Assembly: GCA_018466975.1 (NCBI GenBank)
Contig: CM031561.1
Span: 3,162,001-3,226,000, forward strand
Reading direction: 5' to 3'
DNA: 64,000 nucleotides
Source: Sparassis latifolia
Taxonomy: Eukaryota > Basidiomycota > Agaricomycetes > Polyporales > Sparassidaceae
Below are positions 15,054 to 27,132 of this stretch, in pieces (the first letter of the stretch is position 1; each line of letters opens with the position of its first letter). The position numbers and the translations under genes are program-made. The notes under the pieces are model-generated. The model made no database searches, had not been told where the DNA came from, and was given only the letters and a program-made list of their open reading frames with translations.

Positions 15054-16205
15054 GATTATTTTCTAACCATACTGCATATAATAAATGTCCATGATTCTTG
15101 TTCACTTTGTCTGATTTCTGGTGAGTGGCACACCGTGTCGTTGTAGGTAGATGCAGTGGGTTGGGGATCCAGAAAATGGTATGGTCACATGATCATAACT
15201 CATCTGTCACGCTTTCCGATGACACACAATCTTTCACAGTGTACACAACAGGTAGGACACCCAAGATAACTAGCAGAGTAACACTAATACAACTAATGTA
15301 CCCTGCATATTAGGACCAGTTTCTGATACCAAAATGTAGCTGTACAGTGCCCGAAACAATACACGTACATGCAAAGGTGGATCTCCTCCTGATGCTCACA
15401 TCATTGATTGCGTGCACTGCCCATGGGCCATGGGCCTCACCGCAAGTTCATGTCCGTGCATGTCATGCATGTATGCTGACACAAGCGCTGCTGCTTCCTG
15501 TGCCACATGCACTTCACCCTCGCGGTGCTCGGACCGTGGGAAGGGTTTGTGCAGTCGTGTTCATTCACGGTACGGGTGCTTTTCCTATTCTATACATGCT
15601 AATATATTGACTTTTCACACTGGTGTAGGTCGCAGCATCGGTGTGCTCCTCCGCATGATGTTCATCTTGTCAATGTTGTCCACACCCCCATGACTTTCTG
15701 CACCTTCTACACCCACCACACTCACGAACACGTAGACGAAGCGTATTCATACATTATTTCCCTATACATTGCACGGCAGCATGAAACCTCGCTCCGAACT
15801 CCCACCCGATTATCAAAGTTGTAACATTTGACTCGTGTTGCGATTGCACGAACTTACCTGTCGTGTCTTGCTACTGCGGGGCTCACCTACAATGCGCGGG
15901 GTAGCACAGAGCAAGACGTGCAAACTCTGACGCACCGCGCGCGGATGCCCTCATGCCCGCTCGGATACAACTTGCACTGTAGTGCCCTGTGTTGCTCCAC
16001 CCTGTGGACATACCCCGCCTGCACGTGTGCGCACCACCACATACAGTCCCACACATCCACGAGCAAAAAATGCAAGAGTTTCCATCTTTTCTCTCATTCG
16101 ACATTTTCCGTACAGTGCCAGGTGCAGCAGACTCGATGTTGCGTGCCGGACCCTGCCAATCTACGCTGAAGCCAATGCTCTCATGAGTTTGAGACCACCA
16201 CCTGC
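15054..16205. other. No supported gene
   Basis: About 1.1 kb with only short unrelated frames. From 15,340 it becomes rich in Cys/His/Thr codons from CA-rich DNA. It may contain the eroded 5' end of the BCS1-like pseudogene that follows, but I could not align any of it to that family. Confidence 0.5.
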
Positions 16206-17099
16206 ATGTTGATCCACGGGGTCAGTGCGCACATCGCCGACAATTCATTTGGGGATGACGATGAGGACGATGAGGACACACATGGCAAGGTCAAGACCCG
16301 GGTCATCTTTCAGCCCATGTCAGATACGATGCACACCATCCATTACAAAGGGCACTGGCTGCGTGTCAAGCGTGGGAGAAAGACCAATGGCAGCAGCTGT
16401 GAGATGCTGTCCATCAGCGTCGTCACGCGCAACAACTCCATTCTGAAGCAGCTTGTCCTCCAAGCAAAGAAGGAGTATGAAGTGGAGTCCATACACCACA
16501 TCCAAATCTACTTCGACGACTCCCATGGATGCTGGCGATGGATGGACTCACGGCATAAGCGGCCGATCTCATCCATCATCCTGAACCCTGGAGTCAAAGA
16601 GATGCTCCTGGCCGACACTAAGGACTTCCTCAAGTCCGAAAAGGTAGCGTATATTCTTCTTTCTGCTTGTTTAAGGCACTGACAATGTATTAGTGGTACG
16701 CCAACTGTGGAATTCCCTTCCAGCGTGGGTATCTCCTGCATGGGGTACCCGGGTCAGGAAAAAGTTCCCTGATCCACGCAATCGCCGGTGAGCTGATGCT
16801 AGAAATATACGTGGTGTCGTTGTCATCATCGTGGATCAACAACAACACACTGACCATGCTGATGGGCTGAATTTCCGCACGGTGCATCGTGCTGCTGGAA
16901 GACCTAGACACAGCCTTCACTAGGAGCACTACGTGTGATAGCATGTCCATGGGTAGTCCAGAGAATGTCGCAACTGTCGCAGAAGAATCCACAGATTCGT
17001 CAAGCTGCCACGGTGCGAGGCACCATAAGAGTGAACAGCTGTGAGATGTGAATACTCTCAGTCTGAATGGACTACTGAATGCCCTGGATGGAGCTGGCC
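16206..17099 (+). pseudogene. BCS1-like AAA ATPase, truncated pseudogene
   Basis: Resembles the mitochondrial chaperone BCS1 family, expanded in basidiomycetes. Exon 16206-16643 has the BCS1-specific region (TIHYKGHWLRVKRG, VVTRNNSILKQLVLQAKKEY, HGCWRWMDSRHKRP). An intron at 16644-16693 is followed by the Walker A box HGVPGSGKSSLIHAIAGEL and Walker B CIVLLEDLD. A TGA at 16868-16870 sits between them (LMG stop ISARC), where Arg is usual. The end is lost after SLNGLLNALDG (about 17,094), so sensor and C-terminal parts are missing, as are the N-terminal membrane segment and first exons. A working protein is not expected. Confidence 0.82.
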
Positions 17100-17574
17100 C
17101 AGCATTAGCATCAGCCCCCGAGGACCAAACAGACAATCGCACAGGCCAGATGCACCTCCCCCCCCACACACTCACCCCCCAATGGCCTCGCCAACCTGGC
17201 CACCTCCGCACAGTCTGCCCGGCCCCTTACACACACCACCATCATCCCCGCCCCCTCTGCATTGCACACCACGCACTGCACATCCGTGCACGGGCATGTC
17301 ACCGGGCCTGGCACGCAGAACAGCATGTCCGGGCACAAGTACTGTGTGCACGGCACTGTCCCCAGTGGATCCCCCCACACCGCTGTTGTCAGCCACAAGC
17401 GCTATGCACCATCGAGTGCTGAGGAAAAGCACACCGGCGTTGGATTGCAGGACCCACTGTGGGATGCCATCTGGCGGTCACTGCTGCTGGCCAAAGATCT
17501 GTTTGAAGAACCCGAATTGGGCACGGATGCCAGAGACCACTGCGATGCAACGACGGCGTGGAGCCCTGACTACG

Positions 17575-18030
17575 GCGTTGCCAAGGCCTCGCGATGCCCC
17601 GGGCAGCCTTTCTCCACCTCCCTGCACTCTCCCTCGGCCCTCTTCGACCCGTGCAGGCCCACGGAGGTAAACGACGGCCATGCGGTGCAACGATGCCCCC
17701 ACCACAAGATTGCCAAGGCCCCAGGTGGCCTCTCTCCACCTCCCCTACCCTCCCTCGGTCCCTTTCGACCCACGCAGGCCCACAGCGGCAAACAATGGCC
17801 ACACATTTGTTTTGGGTGGTTGAAGGGAAGTCCAGGTGAGTAAAAAAAAGCTTCTTTGTACCTATCGCGCCGTGCTAACTTTTTACAGCCACATCGTTGT
17901 TGCGCCAGCCACCGCAGTGCAACAGCAGCATGCAGCCCCCTCCTCGCGGTCGCGGACTCGGCCCTCTTCGATGCGTGCAGGCCCACAGTGGCAAACGACG
18001 GCGATGCAGTGGTCGCATCATCCACTGCAG
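17575..18030. repeat. Degenerate GC-rich direct repeats
   Basis: Three imperfect copies of a unit of roughly 100-120 bp, recognised by CCTCGGCCCTCTTCGA, TGCAGGCCCAC and GGCAAACGACGGC, at about 17,628-17,690, 17,752-17,800 and 17,955-18,010. The repeats open long proline-rich frames in several phases, which I do not count as genes. Confidence 0.6.
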
Positions 18031-18920
18031 TGTGACGATGCTGCCCCACCCCCTCCTCGCAGTTCTCAAGGCCCGACGAGCGTCGACGGCCCTGCCCTTT
18101 GGCTCGCACCACGGCCTCGCACTCCCCCCACCCCTCGCCCCTCCACCCTCGCCCCTTTGCCCTCACCCCTCCACCCTCCTCATTCGCATGGGCAGCCAGC
18201 AAAGCCGCACAGATGCGGGGAGGTGGAGACAGGCTGCCCAGGGCCTTGGCAAATATGTAGCGGGGCCGTCATTCTCAGCAGCAAGCAGAGTGAGGCCTCC
18301 GATGTGTATGTCCCCTCACCGCGGGCATCATCAAGCTCACTTGTTATGCAAGTTCTCATACCGGACAACATGCACCGCTGTATTGGTGAGTTATTTCATC
18401 TTTGAAGATTTCGGATGCTAACATTGGGTGAACATTTGCAGCTTTGCAAACTTCTGGGTTCTGATCCACCACGCTGCACAATCCTTACCTTGAACGTAAC
18501 TTTACATGCTGCGCACAGCCTTCTCAGACACATGGCTTCTGTTTCATGTTCGACCATGCTGCAACGGTGAGGTGAGTTAGTCCCAGAATTGTTTGGCCTT
18601 CTGTGATAGACGGGTCTGATGATCACACATCAAGTCTTGTCATGATCTCCGGGTAATGACCCCTTGGGTACTTGTCGGTGAGTTTCTTTCCACGAGAACT
18701 GGTGAACATTGACATGTGTAGGCAATGCTGCAAGGTTATTACATGTAACCCAGGACACGTTCGAGGATAGCGTGCGGTGCGGCTGTACAGCAATGCTCAA
18801 GTTGCTGTACATCTTCCAGTAGAAATATTGGTGCGTGAAGTACAACCCCAGGCTCTGTGCTCTGTTCACCCTGACACATTCTCCTTCAGTCTTTTTTTCA
18901 ACTCTTGCAGACATCGTGCT

Positions 18921-20677
18921 ATGCCCCGCCATCCGTGGGTGTCAGCTGGCTCACAGCCGGCTGAAGGACAAGCATCTGAATACATTGACATGGGGAATGA
19001 CGAGGATGATTTGCCTGAGATGCCTGAGATGCCTGGAGAAGCCGCGACACTGGATGACCTGAGGAACATGAGTACCTTACTGCAATTCAATCATGCACGT
19101 TGCAACACTAACATCACCGATACTACAGGCTCTCCATTCCTTGCAGATCCACCAAGTAGAACTGCGCAACGCATATCGCGAGTTACGTTTGGAGAACCTA
19201 CAACTCGCTGGGAGCCGTGCCAAGAACTCTCGCCATCCCTCGGCCTCAATTGTTGTTGTCCAGCATGCTGATGAAATCAGCAGGTGCACCCGGAGGTTCT
19301 CTGTAATGGACTCTCCTTGGGTGCCCGACGACATCTTTCCCCAGCTCAGAGGACGTCCCAATGTCGACCCATTGAGTAGCGAGCGCTACCAAATGAAACA
19401 GTCAAGGATACAAGGCATCATTGCAGAGCTGTACGATGCATCTCCCGAGGAGATTCATCCCATCATGGAGCACTCGGACTTCAAAGGCCAAGTATGTTCT
19501 CCTTTCCTTTGCCTGCTAATTCATGGCTCATTTGAATACTCTGTCGCAGTTCCATCACTTTGCCCAGCAGCAGTGTTCCAATGGCATCTACAATGCGAGT
19601 GAAAATAAGTCCATGGTTTTCGACTTCCTCCCGTTCAACGTACTCCAACTCATTGCGCAGAAGAAGATGGATGACCCGAAGGTGCTGAGTCTTTTGACGA
19701 AGCAGGGTGCTGGTGGCAATCTGAAATATATCAAATATCCTCCTATCCTTTACCCCGTGGATAAACCTGGAAACACACGCTACTTATTCATGAATCCCGC
19801 GCTGCTGAAGGTAGGTGCACAGCATAATTGCAGCCAAACATGCTTTGACAAATTTCTAACAGATTCTGAGAGTCATGCTCTTCGGGAAGACCACACTCAA
19901 CCCAGGCTGTTGGCCAAAGTCGAACACACTAGGATGGCTCTGGGGTGTTCGGAGCATCACCCCAGGCTCTATTTCAACAGTGGCTGTGGCTGTGAGTCGA
20001 CTTATTCGCTCGTGCTATGCGTGTTTGAGCCATAAGAATTCCACAGGCCCGGTACCTACTGTCAAAGGACTCATCGTTCGGCGAGATCGGTGTGGAGACC
20101 AAGATGCCGTACCAGCAGCATCAGGAGGAGTACAAAGAGCTCCTAATCAAGAAATCAGAGGAGAATCCTGTCGCCTTTGAGAAGCTCAAATGCTGGTTCA
20201 ACTTACAAGTCTTCGAGAGTATCCCGGGAGCAAAAACACCTCCAACTGGAGGCCACAGTGATGACGATGAAGATGCAGTATGTGTCGCATTCCTTCATCC
20301 TGCAGACGATGCATCAGATGCAGCCATCAGCACTGTCCTCAGGCTCGGATGCCCACATCACTCTTAGCTCCTCACATGCTTTGAGCTCTCGCTCCTCCAG
20401 TTCCTTAACCGCTGAGTCCTCACATGCACTCCGTGGTGCCGACAATGACAATGTCCTTGATGCCCAAGGCTCCAATGCCCCTGTGTCGGCTGGTACATCA
20501 CGAGCTAACCACACAGTTGGCAAAGTAAACCGCCTGCAAGCACCGCAACAAGTGACGACATCAAAGCCGGGGCGGAAGAGGAGGAACAAAAGCAAGGCTG
20601 CTGTGACAGACTCAGATGTTGAGCATGCTGTCGTTGAGGAGACTCAGGCACTTCGCACACGTCATAACAGATGGTAA
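18921..20677 (+). CDS. DUF6698-domain protein (agaricomycete-specific), possibly frame-damaged
   Basis: Start ATG 18921. The N-terminus is acidic (NDEDDLPEMPEMPGEAATLDD), followed by a helical stretch (LHSLQIHQVELRNAYRELRL) and the conserved domain in four exons: 19129-19491 (RYQMKQSRIQGIIAELYDA), 19550-19810, 19863-19991 (LFGKTTLNPG, GVRSITPGSIS) and 20047-20277, then a Ser/Arg/Lys-rich tail 20324-20677 (KPGRKRRNKSK). Introns 19492-19549, 19811-19862, 19992-20046 and 20278-20323 are GT-AG and keep frame. The join before 19129 does not keep frame with the only visible GT (19072), so either the first exon is different or the gene is broken there. The function of DUF6698 is unknown; the basic tail could bind nucleic acid. 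Confidence 0.7.
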
Positions 20678-20814
20678 GAACGAGACTTGTTAGGACATTT
20701 ACGTAGCAGTTAGCATTGCTTGTTAGCATTGGTTGTGTTCACCTGAATCTTTGGTGTGTTTAAGTGCGAATTGGAGATTATTCTATCATATAGAATAGCA
20801 AGTCATTCTCTTAT

Positions 20815-20900
20815 AAGACTTGCTGGTCAAGTGGTTAGTGTGTATCTACATTGTGCGTAATTATATCCCCTCAGTGTTCGACTCCCGGTCATAACAAGTG
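20815..20900 (+). repeat. tRNA-like sequence, candidate SINE head
   Basis: TGGTCAAGTGGTTAGTG resembles a pol III A box and GTTCGACTCCC a B box, about 45 bp apart as in tRNAs. The acceptor and T-stem halves pair poorly, so this is not a functional tRNA. A tRNA-derived SINE with a body toward about 21,240 is plausible. No target duplication or tail was identified. Confidence 0.4.
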
Positions 20901-21377
20901 TAATCAAAAGTCTAAAGTGATAAGTTTAAAGTCATAGAAAAGGACAAGAAGGAAATTAAAAAGTTTTGGTCTGACCGGGCTTGTCCTAGCTTGAGTTAGA
21001 TTGGTTGGATTGTATCCCATTATAATGTTACAAGATATTGTACCCCTACTCCCGTACCTTAGAAGATATCATAATGGCCCTAATGATCAGCAGACCTCTC
21101 AATACGTTCCGGCATTTACACTGCATTGCCATAAAAAGGTGGAATTAAGATGCATTGTAATATTTAAAGGCGATATTACGATATTCACTCTTCCACACCG
21201 AGCCGTTACAATGCCGGTCCGGCATTAACACATTGCAATACCTTACAAGGCCTTATGAGGAGGATTAGAAAGTTCCGACATACATAACCACACATAGAAT
21301 CTCACAACCACTTGGTCAGCACTATGTACACCGCAAGAGAGCATATTTTTGCTTTTTTTTCCATGTTGGGTTATAAT

Positions 21378-21530
21378 CGCAGTTCAGACCCGGTTTGGAC
21401 CTGGACCGGACCACGTCGAACCTGAACCTGTCTGAACCCAGGTCCGGGTTCAAGAAAACCTTAGAAGAAAGGACGGTTCAGGTTCAAGTCTGCTCAAAAC
21501 ATGGCTGAACCGGACCTGGACCGGACAACG
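21378..21530. repeat. Interleaved direct and inverted GGACC/GAACC repeats
   Basis: Strings such as GGACCTGGACCGGAC, GAACCTGAACCTG and CCAGGTCCGGGTTC recur in both orientations over 150 bp and could fold into hairpins. No coding frame. A decayed interspersed repeat is likely; nothing else is visible up to the gene at 22,136. Confidence 0.5.
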
Positions 21531-22135
21531 GCATCTTTAGCCTGCGAGGTCGTCGACCATCGACCGGAACAGGTTAGTCTTAGTCATCAAAACTCCTTGC
21601 GTAAAAAAGAGTCTGTCACCTATTTACACATGTTTACGTGCGTTGTACGGAGCTAGCAGAGGCGCGATACGAAATCCCTCGACAAGCCCTCCTCCAGTTC
21701 CTGGAGTCGGGGATGGCACTCTAGACCGTTTCTGCTTCTGATCTCTGCCTTCATATGGAAATGATTCCGATAGGAACAGTCGGTGCAAAGATCGTTCATT
21801 CGAGGTAAGCTCGACCTTCCTTCGTACGTGGCCGAATTTGCTTAAGCTCTCTTATGCGTGAGCATAAAGCTTCGTTAATATTTACGGTAGAACTTCGATA
21901 AGACGGAACCTATTCGGAACGGTGGGACTACGCGGAATTGCATTCGGAATGCCGGAAGAGCACATTCTTATGGTGTCCTAGCTATTGTCTAGCACACTAG
22001 CATCAAGGTCTCGTCCGAGAGGGCTCACACACGTTCCGTCTTGCTATCAGGCTTCCCATCTGTTCAGGTGTTTTTCAAACGTGACTTGGACCGTTATAAA
22101 AGCTTCTGCGTTCGAATATCCTCGCCAGTCTCAGT

Positions 22136-23102
22136 ATGGCCACTACTACCGCTCCCATGACAGAGGGGGTGATCCCTTTCACATACCAGGGGGAAGAATA
22201 CCACACCTACTACAAGGTCTTTGGTGACCTCACGCCTCCCACCAAGATGCCGTTGGTTGTTCTTCATGGAGGCCCTGGGCTCTCTCACGACTACCTCTTA
22301 CCCATATCCGATCTCGCTTCAGAGTCCATTCCTGTCATCTTCTATGATCAGATTGGCAATTCTCGGTCATCGCACCTGAGGAACAAACCACCTTCCTTCT
22401 GGACGATCGACCTCTTCATCGACGAACTCGTCAATCTGCTCAACCGTTTTTCTATCCAAGACTCCTTCAGCCTTTTGGGACATTCCTGGGGAGGGATCCT
22501 GGCGGCCGAGTATGCGGTCCGTCGGCAGCCGCCCGGCTTGCGACGCCTCATCCTTGCCGACTCTCTCCCTTCATCTAGCTTGTGGAACAAGTCGACCGCG
22601 CAGCTCATATACACCATGCCTAAGGAAGTCCAAGAGGGGATGGCATGCGGATTAGAGAATCCACGCAGGTTCAAGGCGGCGTTGGCGCAGTTCCACGCGC
22701 AGTACTGTTGCACCACGAAGCCATTTCCCAAGGAGCTCGCGCACTCATTCGATCTTGTGTTCGGGCCCCACGGCGATCCTACTGTCGCGCACGCGCCGTA
22801 AGGCGTCTTTGATTCCACCTTGAGCCTTCCACTTACGTTCATCGTTCTGCAGGTTACTCAAAAAATGGTCCATCATTGATCGCCTCCATCTTCTGCGCAT
22901 GCCCACGTTGGTGATAAACGGGCGCAAGGACATAGCCCAGGATTTTGTTGTTGAGCCGTTCTTCGACAACATACCCAAGGTGAAGTGGGTCACTTTCGAG
23001 AATTCGAGTCATACACCGTTCTGGGAAGAGCGCGAGAGATTTATGCAGCTCGTAGAGAGATTTCTCACTCCAGAGTCGTACGCAGAAAGGAATGTTATGT
23101 AG
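22136..23102 (+). CDS. Proline-iminopeptidase-like alpha/beta hydrolase (S33), copy 1
   Basis: 303 residues from two exons, 22136-22797 and 22853-23102; the 55-bp GT-AG intron is phase 2. The oxyanion box HGGPG is at residues 44-48, the nucleophile elbow GHSWGG has Ser117, the acid Asp is in INGRKDIAQDF and the His in SSHTPFWEE, a complete S33 triad. No signal peptide is seen, so the protein should be cytosolic. The family removes N-terminal proline or other residues from peptides, or acts as an amino-acid amidase. Three other copies lie in this window (28.7, 37.4 and 47.6 kb) with the same intron position. It starts directly at MATTTAPMTEG; the fuller copies start the same way. Confidence 0.92.
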
Positions 23103-23461
23103 ACCGTCGACCGCCTAGTAGTGTCAGATCTTAGCATACCTTACCGCACTTATATTCAGTTCCAGGACTGCAACTAGATCTTACAAATCATCTGCATTCA
23201 AGAAAGCAAAACGACGACAATGACATAGCAATGCAAAGCTAGCAAACATATAAGTAGATAAGTTCATAAGTTGAGGCGAACGAAGAAATGGAAGAATGCA
23301 TGACGTTGGTCATAGTCAAAAACTGGGCTGTCCATACATATGATGTGGTGTTGCAGATGCCAATGTCCTCTAATAATACACATGTACTCACTGCCGGGTA
23401 TCGTGCATACACATTGTCGATCGAAAGACACATCGACACGATATGCGCTGAGTGTTCACAT

Positions 23462-26400
23462 TCACGCAGGCACAGCACTCATACGCCTTGGCGTCTTCTC
23501 CGGTGGCGCAGTGTTTTCCTTCTCCTTCTCGTCACTCTCGCTGGAAGCGCTGACGGATGCAAGCGTTTCACGGCTTGAAAACGTTGACCGCAGACGCGAG
23601 GGTTCCGCAACTGAAGTAGAGGCGCGGCGTTGGGCAACGGCTGTTCGAAGGCTACTCGGGGGAACGCGCGAGCCAGATGGTATGCGCGTTGGGGTTGCAG
23701 CAGCAGAGGTCGCTCCAGTACCACGGCCAGGTGGAGGACCCATCGAGCCTTCCACAGACCGTCTCGCTGTGAGTGTCGAGACACCATTTTGACGCGTAGT
23801 CTTTCCGAGCGTGGATTTGGTGATTGTCGAAGGCGTCTCGACCAACTTGCGATCTTTAACTGAGCTCCCTGCATCAGACAGAACGGACGGTGGCCGTGAG
23901 CCTGCCAATGCGGGAGTGCCGAAGATTGATGACTCTCGGCGGTGGTGAGGCGCCTTCGGAACTTGTGCAGGTGTACCACCTGCTGTGCCTCGTACGCCAA
24001 TCCGTCGCTTGAGCTGGATCGAAGGTATCAGGTTGGCCAGAGGCTAGGTGTCCTAATATTGAGAGACGTACCAGTTCCAGTTCCTGCTGCTTGGAATCCA
24101 GAGCGATATTAAGGCCCTGCAAGTCTTCTTTGTCCTGTGCACGCTGCTTCGCGAAGTTGGTGAGCCGCACTTCCTTGTCGGCACTCTCCTGCTGTAACGC
24201 GTGCACCTGACGCCTGAGGCGCTCCGTCTCCTCCGTCAGTGCACTGACACGCTCCTTGAGAGAGCCGAGCGACACGTCGGTGTCTGCCTTCGAGCGGATA
24301 ACTTCCTCGAGTCCTGCACGTGCCTCCACTTCGCGGGCGACGACTTCTTGCAGCGTGCGGCTTTGTTCGTTCACAATGCGTGCATGATCGCGTTTCATTC
24401 GCGACATCTCCTCCTGTGCAGACTCAGCTTCCGCCTCCCGTGTTGTGAGACGTTTGTTGAGCTCTGCAACATCCGCATCGCGTTGACGGATGTGACCCTC
24501 CAGTCGGGAGACAGTATCAAGCACGTATTGTTTTTCTTGCTCGAGTGCCGTAACGCGATCTTCCCGCTCTTGAAGAGCTCGTGTGAGGTCATTCGCGTGT
24601 TCGTTTTCGGCACGGAGCTGGTCCTCGAGCTACATGAGGAATGAATCAATGTACCAAAGTTGGGCAGCGAACGGTACCACTCACATCATTTCGTTCATGT
24701 TCCAACTCCTCCTTCGCAGTCCACAAGTCCTGGATCTCGCTCTCCTGCTCGTCCTTCTTGTTCTCCGTTTGGTTCCAGTCAACCTCCATGCCGGAGATCC
24801 GCTCGTTGAGCGCGTCCACTTCGGCTTTGAGACTGTCCCTCTCTCGCACAAGCTCCTGCTCCTTCCCGCCTGAAGTTTCAGTATGCTTCCACTGCGCCTC
24901 AAGCTCCGACTTCACGACGCTCATCTCGCTTTCCTTGCGTAAAGTTTCCTCCCGTGCGTTCGCCAGCTGACTCTGAAGAGATATCTGCTCATTTCGTAGA
25001 GCGTCATTCATTCGCACGAGCTGGGCTCGCTCTTCCTCCCAGGCTACCATCCGCTGAGTGTCGTCCTGCTTCAATGTGTCCTTATTGTCCTCCTGCTTGC
25101 CCATCTGCTCCATCTCTTCCTTGGCTGCCTTGATACCAGCCTTTAACTCTTGCTCGCTCCGGTCTCGCCGTTGCAGCTCCTCTCTGGTCTTCTTGAGCTC
25201 TTCAACCCCACTGCTCTTCTCACGCTCCAGCTCCTCGATCTGTCGATGCAGCATGCGCAGAGCCTCCCCACTGGCCTCGTCCATCATGCTTCTCTCGACA
25301 CTTTCCTCCCGGCTTCGGTCGACCTCGTCTTGCAGACCCCGCACACATCGCTCGAGCTCAGACACACGCTTGCGCCAGCTGCGGACGGCGTTCTTCCTGC
25401 GTTCGCACTCCTCCTCGGAGGCTTCTAGCCGGGCGCCCAGCACGCGAACGAGCTCGTCGCGTGCACCGAGATCGACCTCGAACTGCACGCATAACTCTGA
25501 TTGCAGGGCAAGTTGTGTACGCAGCGACCAGATGATATCCTCGTCCTTCGACGCGGTGCGCACGTGCATTGGTTGTGGCGGTGTCGGGGAACGATCGTGC
25601 CGGGAGTGTAGTAAGTCGTCGCATTCGCGCCGAAGGGGTCCTTTTCCTTTTCCTTCTCCTGCTCAGGCGGAGCGTACACGACGACCGCGGAGGATTCGTC
25701 CTTGATATCCTCTTCGGGGCGCATCGACCGAAAGACCGTGTCGCTCAATGCGCGGCTACGGCTCCGTGAACTCTCCCGCAGCGAGTGGAACATCGTCTGG
25801 CCAAAGCTGAACGATAGACTACGGTCGTGTGATGGCGGCACTGGTGGCTCGTCTTCATCGCGGTCGTCCGTGTCCGCGGTCTCCAATGAGCGGTCGAGCT
25901 GCGGAGTCTCCGCGCGGCTCTGAGAGCTCCCATTCCGTACGTGGAACACCCGCTGGCCGAAGCTGAAGGGTAGTATCTGCTCGTCCTCCTGCTTAAGCTC
26001 TTGCTCATGAATTTCAGGAGCGCTCTCAAGCACAGGCACCTCGGTACTCTCCTTTAACGCCGTGTTCTGTGTTTCGTCCTCCTCGACCTCGATGGCACTG
26101 TCGAGTAATGGTGCCGCTGCAGGAATTGTGGGTTGCGACAGATCAAACGCTGATGAAAACAGATCTTGCGCATGTGGACGTGCTGGTGTGCTTCGTTGAA
26201 TGCCAGCCGAGAAGCACATGTCCTCGGGCGTTGAGTCCTCCGTCGAGTCTGGACTAAGAACCTTGTAGGCATCGCGCGAGAAGAAGCGTACGCTTTGGCC
26301 CGTCGCCGGCGTATTTCGGTCACGTAAGATAGAGCGAATGGAACCAAATTTCGTATCTGTGGTCGGTGTCGACGGGAGTGGTTTGTTGTCGGAATCTATG

Positions 26401-26817
26401 GAAGGACGACTAAGTGAGACTTCAGAGGCTGTAGGTCCAAACGACAGATTACATCACAGTACACGGAGAGTTTCATGTAAGCACAGGCAATTGTAACAGT
26501 AGATGAATGCAAAACTGACCGTTAGGATTACTTTGTAAAGAGGACTTTACTTTCTTGGGTAGTTGGATCTTCAACGGGGAAGACTCAAAAATAGGACCCT
26601 TGACCTTCTTGAGCAGTGCATGACGGCCTTGCTTTGACGGTGAAGGCGGAGGACTCGGGGATGGGAAAGGTATTTCCGAAGATTCGCGGAAAACAGACAA
26701 GTTGGGGTGTTGTTCAAACACACCTGCCAGGACATCGGTATGTGGCTCTTCGTCTTGGTCGAAACCCAGTGATGGTGCTCCAGGACGCTTCAGTACGCCA
26801 CTAATCTTTGACCACAT
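23462..26817 (-). CDS. Long coiled-coil protein with FSFGQ motifs, one apparent frameshift
   Basis: Five exons on the minus strand: 26817-26520, a long region 26428-24685, 24629-24072 and 24013-23462 (the long region counts as two exons only if the frame change is splicing). About 1050 residues when the frame is followed. The N-terminus is Ser/Pro-rich with KFGSIRSILRDRNTPATG and VRFFSRDAYKVLSPD. Two repeats (FSFGQRVFHVRN and FSFGQTMFHSLR) follow, then about 600 residues of heptad-rich coiled coil (ELERCVRGLQDEV and onward) and a basic Ser/Thr/Arg tail. At 25586-25589 (run of four G) the frame changes by one base; adding one base restores a continuous frame, so this is an assembly indel or a real mutation. 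The family is not named. Divergent pairing with MIS12 suggests, but does not prove, a mitotic role. Confidence 0.75.
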
Positions 26818-27132
26818 ACTAAATATTGTCGTAAGATATTAGGGAATAGGTCAAGACAATGAGCGCGGTAGTCGTAGGAGTGACTTTGCTTGAGTTGATG
26901 CTGAGATAGCCGATTGTTCTGTTAGAGTTTGTTATGCCAATCAGTACAGAGAAGGCAAGATACGGGCGAAATAATGAGAGATATTCTGAGGGCGATACAT
27001 TTGTCGCTCAGTCGTACGAAGCTGAAGACGAGCCGGCGGCGACCAAACTTCAACATGTACGCTGTGATCACATGACCGTTTACCGTGACTGTGACACTTT
27101 CGTGTCGTTGTGACCTCGTGTGTTCAACCGCC
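26818..27132. promoter_or_regulatory. Bidirectional promoter region
   Basis: 315 bp separate the start codons of the coiled-coil gene (minus) and MIS12 (plus). Both promoters must lie here or overlap the genes. No clear TATA box stands out. Confidence 0.5.

Noticed and set aside
17041..18421. Several long proline/histidine/alanine-rich frames, 124-210 codons, on both strands
   Set aside because: GC-rich degenerate repeats lack stops in many phases; no domain or splice logic.
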